From Crocinitomicaceae bacterium (lineage in GTDB: Bacteria > Bacteroidota > Bacteroidia > Flavobacteriales_D > Crocinitomicaceae): DNA of 41,131 bases. The notes beneath the pieces are model-generated. The model did not search any database. It had not been told where the DNA came from and worked only from the letters and a program-made list of their open reading frames with translations. Of the stretch, positions 40,570-41,131 are shown one piece after another (positions within the stretch are counted from its first letter, which is position 1; each line of letters begins with the position of its first letter). Made by a program: the position numbers and the translations under genes. The stretch spans positions 1 to 41,131 of the forward strand of contig SSGT01000035.1 of the NCBI GenBank assembly GCA_008017065.1. Direction: 5' to 3'.

Positions 40570-41131
40570 TGTTGGATTCACTTCAACATATAAATTCAAT
40601 ATCGCAGATTTTATTGGGATGTTGGATGTTGTTTATCGTGTTTTCCATCGTTTCATTTTACAAATCACCGAAATTTACTTCCCTTTTTCTTTTTTTATCG
40701 GCTGTTTCGATTGCGGCGGCGGTTGCCAATTTCACGACCTATTTTTTTCCGTGGGATGAGCAATTTCATGCATTGGTTGGAAAAAATTTGGCTGAAAATC
40801 CGTTGTTTCCCAAGTTGTATCCTTCCAATCCATTGGGATTGAAATCAAGTATTTGGGCAGATTCTGTCATTTGGTTGCACAAACAACCCCTTTTTATGTG
40901 GCAAATGGCGTTGAGCATCAAACTTTTTGGAAATACGGTTTTTGCGGTTCGATTTCCATCTGTTATTTTTCATGGATTATTGGTTGTTTCAGTGTATCGA
41001 ATTGGAGTTTTGATACTCGATCGGAACGTTGGTTTTATCGCGGCATTGTTGGTGATGCATTCGACGTTTTTATTGGGATTATTAAGCGGAAGAATTGGCA
41101 CCGATCACAATGATTTTGTCTTTTTGGGGTA
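40569..41131 (+). CDS. GT39-type membrane glycosyltransferase, N-terminal part (3' end outside window)
   Basis: The frame is open to the window edge, with about 187 residues seen. It shows several membrane segments and, in the first periplasmic loop, FPWDEQFHALVGKNLAENP, the acidic pair expected of GT39/PMT-like and ArnT-like enzymes, which use undecaprenyl- or dolichyl-linked sugars. 'IWLHKQPLFMWQMALSIKLFG' (in part, HKQPLFMWQMALSIKLFG) and 'AVRFPSVIFHGLLVV' also match the family. The start may be GTG 40569, overlapping the hemJ stop in TAGTG, or TTG 40572; an ATG is only at 40626, after the first hydrophobic residues. Target glycan or protein unknown. Confidence 0.8.
   Translation, partial: MLDSLQHINSISQILLGCWMLFIVFSIVSFYKSPKFTSLFLFLSAVSIAAAVANFTTYFFPWDEQFHALVGKNLAENPLFPKLYPSNPLGLKSSIWADSVIWLHKQPLFMWQMALSIKLFGNTVFAVRFPSVIFHGLLVVSVYRIGVLILDRNVGFIAALLVMHSTFLLGLLSGRIGTDHNDFVFLG

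Noticed and set aside
1-41131. tRNA, rRNA, insertion sequences and prophage genes
   Set aside because: I looked in all gaps and saw no cloverleaf, rRNA stretch, transposase or phage protein; all gaps but 39715-40035 are shorter than 300 bases.

Overview
The window looks like a chromosomal segment of a Bacteroidota bacterium, most likely order Flavobacteriales (perhaps Crocinitomicaceae, Fluviicola-like; the family is a guess). The reasons are repeated matches to the Bacteroidota promoter signal (TTTG about 20 bp upstream of TAnnTTTG), AT-rich intergenic DNA, an NAD-dependent short-chain-type threonine dehydrogenase, a bifunctional phosphoglucose/phosphomannose isomerase, a fused FtsE-like gene neighbourhood with a giant TPR protein and an outer-membrane barrel, and several small families typical of Flavobacteriia. 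No rRNA or tRNA gene, insertion sequence or prophage was seen.

Layout. 1-1474: two glycosyltransferases (the first cut by the window edge). 1464-7134: ftsE on the minus strand, then divergently a 1025-aa TPR protein and a 572-aa outer-membrane barrel. 7251-10954: metF, a small secreted protein, yicC, gmk and nadD. 11051-13486: a Wzz-like chain-length protein and a Wzy/WaaL-like polymerase or ligase. 13483-15654: two secreted proteins on the minus strand, one with MORN/YwqK repeats. 15760-20788: amino-acid catabolism: threonine dehydrogenase facing homogentisate dioxygenase and 4-hydroxyphenylpyruvate dioxygenase, followed by a DUF6495-like protein and an AraC-type regulator with an unusually short C-terminus. 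20727-23716: an EamA transporter, ispD and two small-family membrane proteins. 23887-30148: purine genes purQ, purD, purN and purH, interleaved with a CNNM/CBS membrane protein and a MarC protein. 30244-32679: mreB, mreC and mreD, without the usual pbp2/rodA following. 32736-39194: PGI/PMI, acyl-CoA thioesterase, lepA, a PIF1/RecD-like helicase and a bacilliredoxin. 39343-41131: a GxxExxY nuclease-like gene, a 14-copy degenerate repeat array, hemJ, and the start of a GT39-type membrane glycosyltransferase.

Most of the window is ordinary housekeeping. The most unusual stretch is 39343-40020: a small protein with an apparently intact PD-(D/E)XK/RecB-like active site, divergently placed beside an array of 9-bp ATCCGTG words grouped in 42-45 bp periods, with a 10-bp inverted repeat between them. 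Secondary points are the long structured leader with a short uORF before the homogentisate dioxygenase gene, two identical palindromes 21 bp apart in front of purH, and three genes whose -7 element sits 4-5 bases before the start codon, which suggests leaderless mRNAs.
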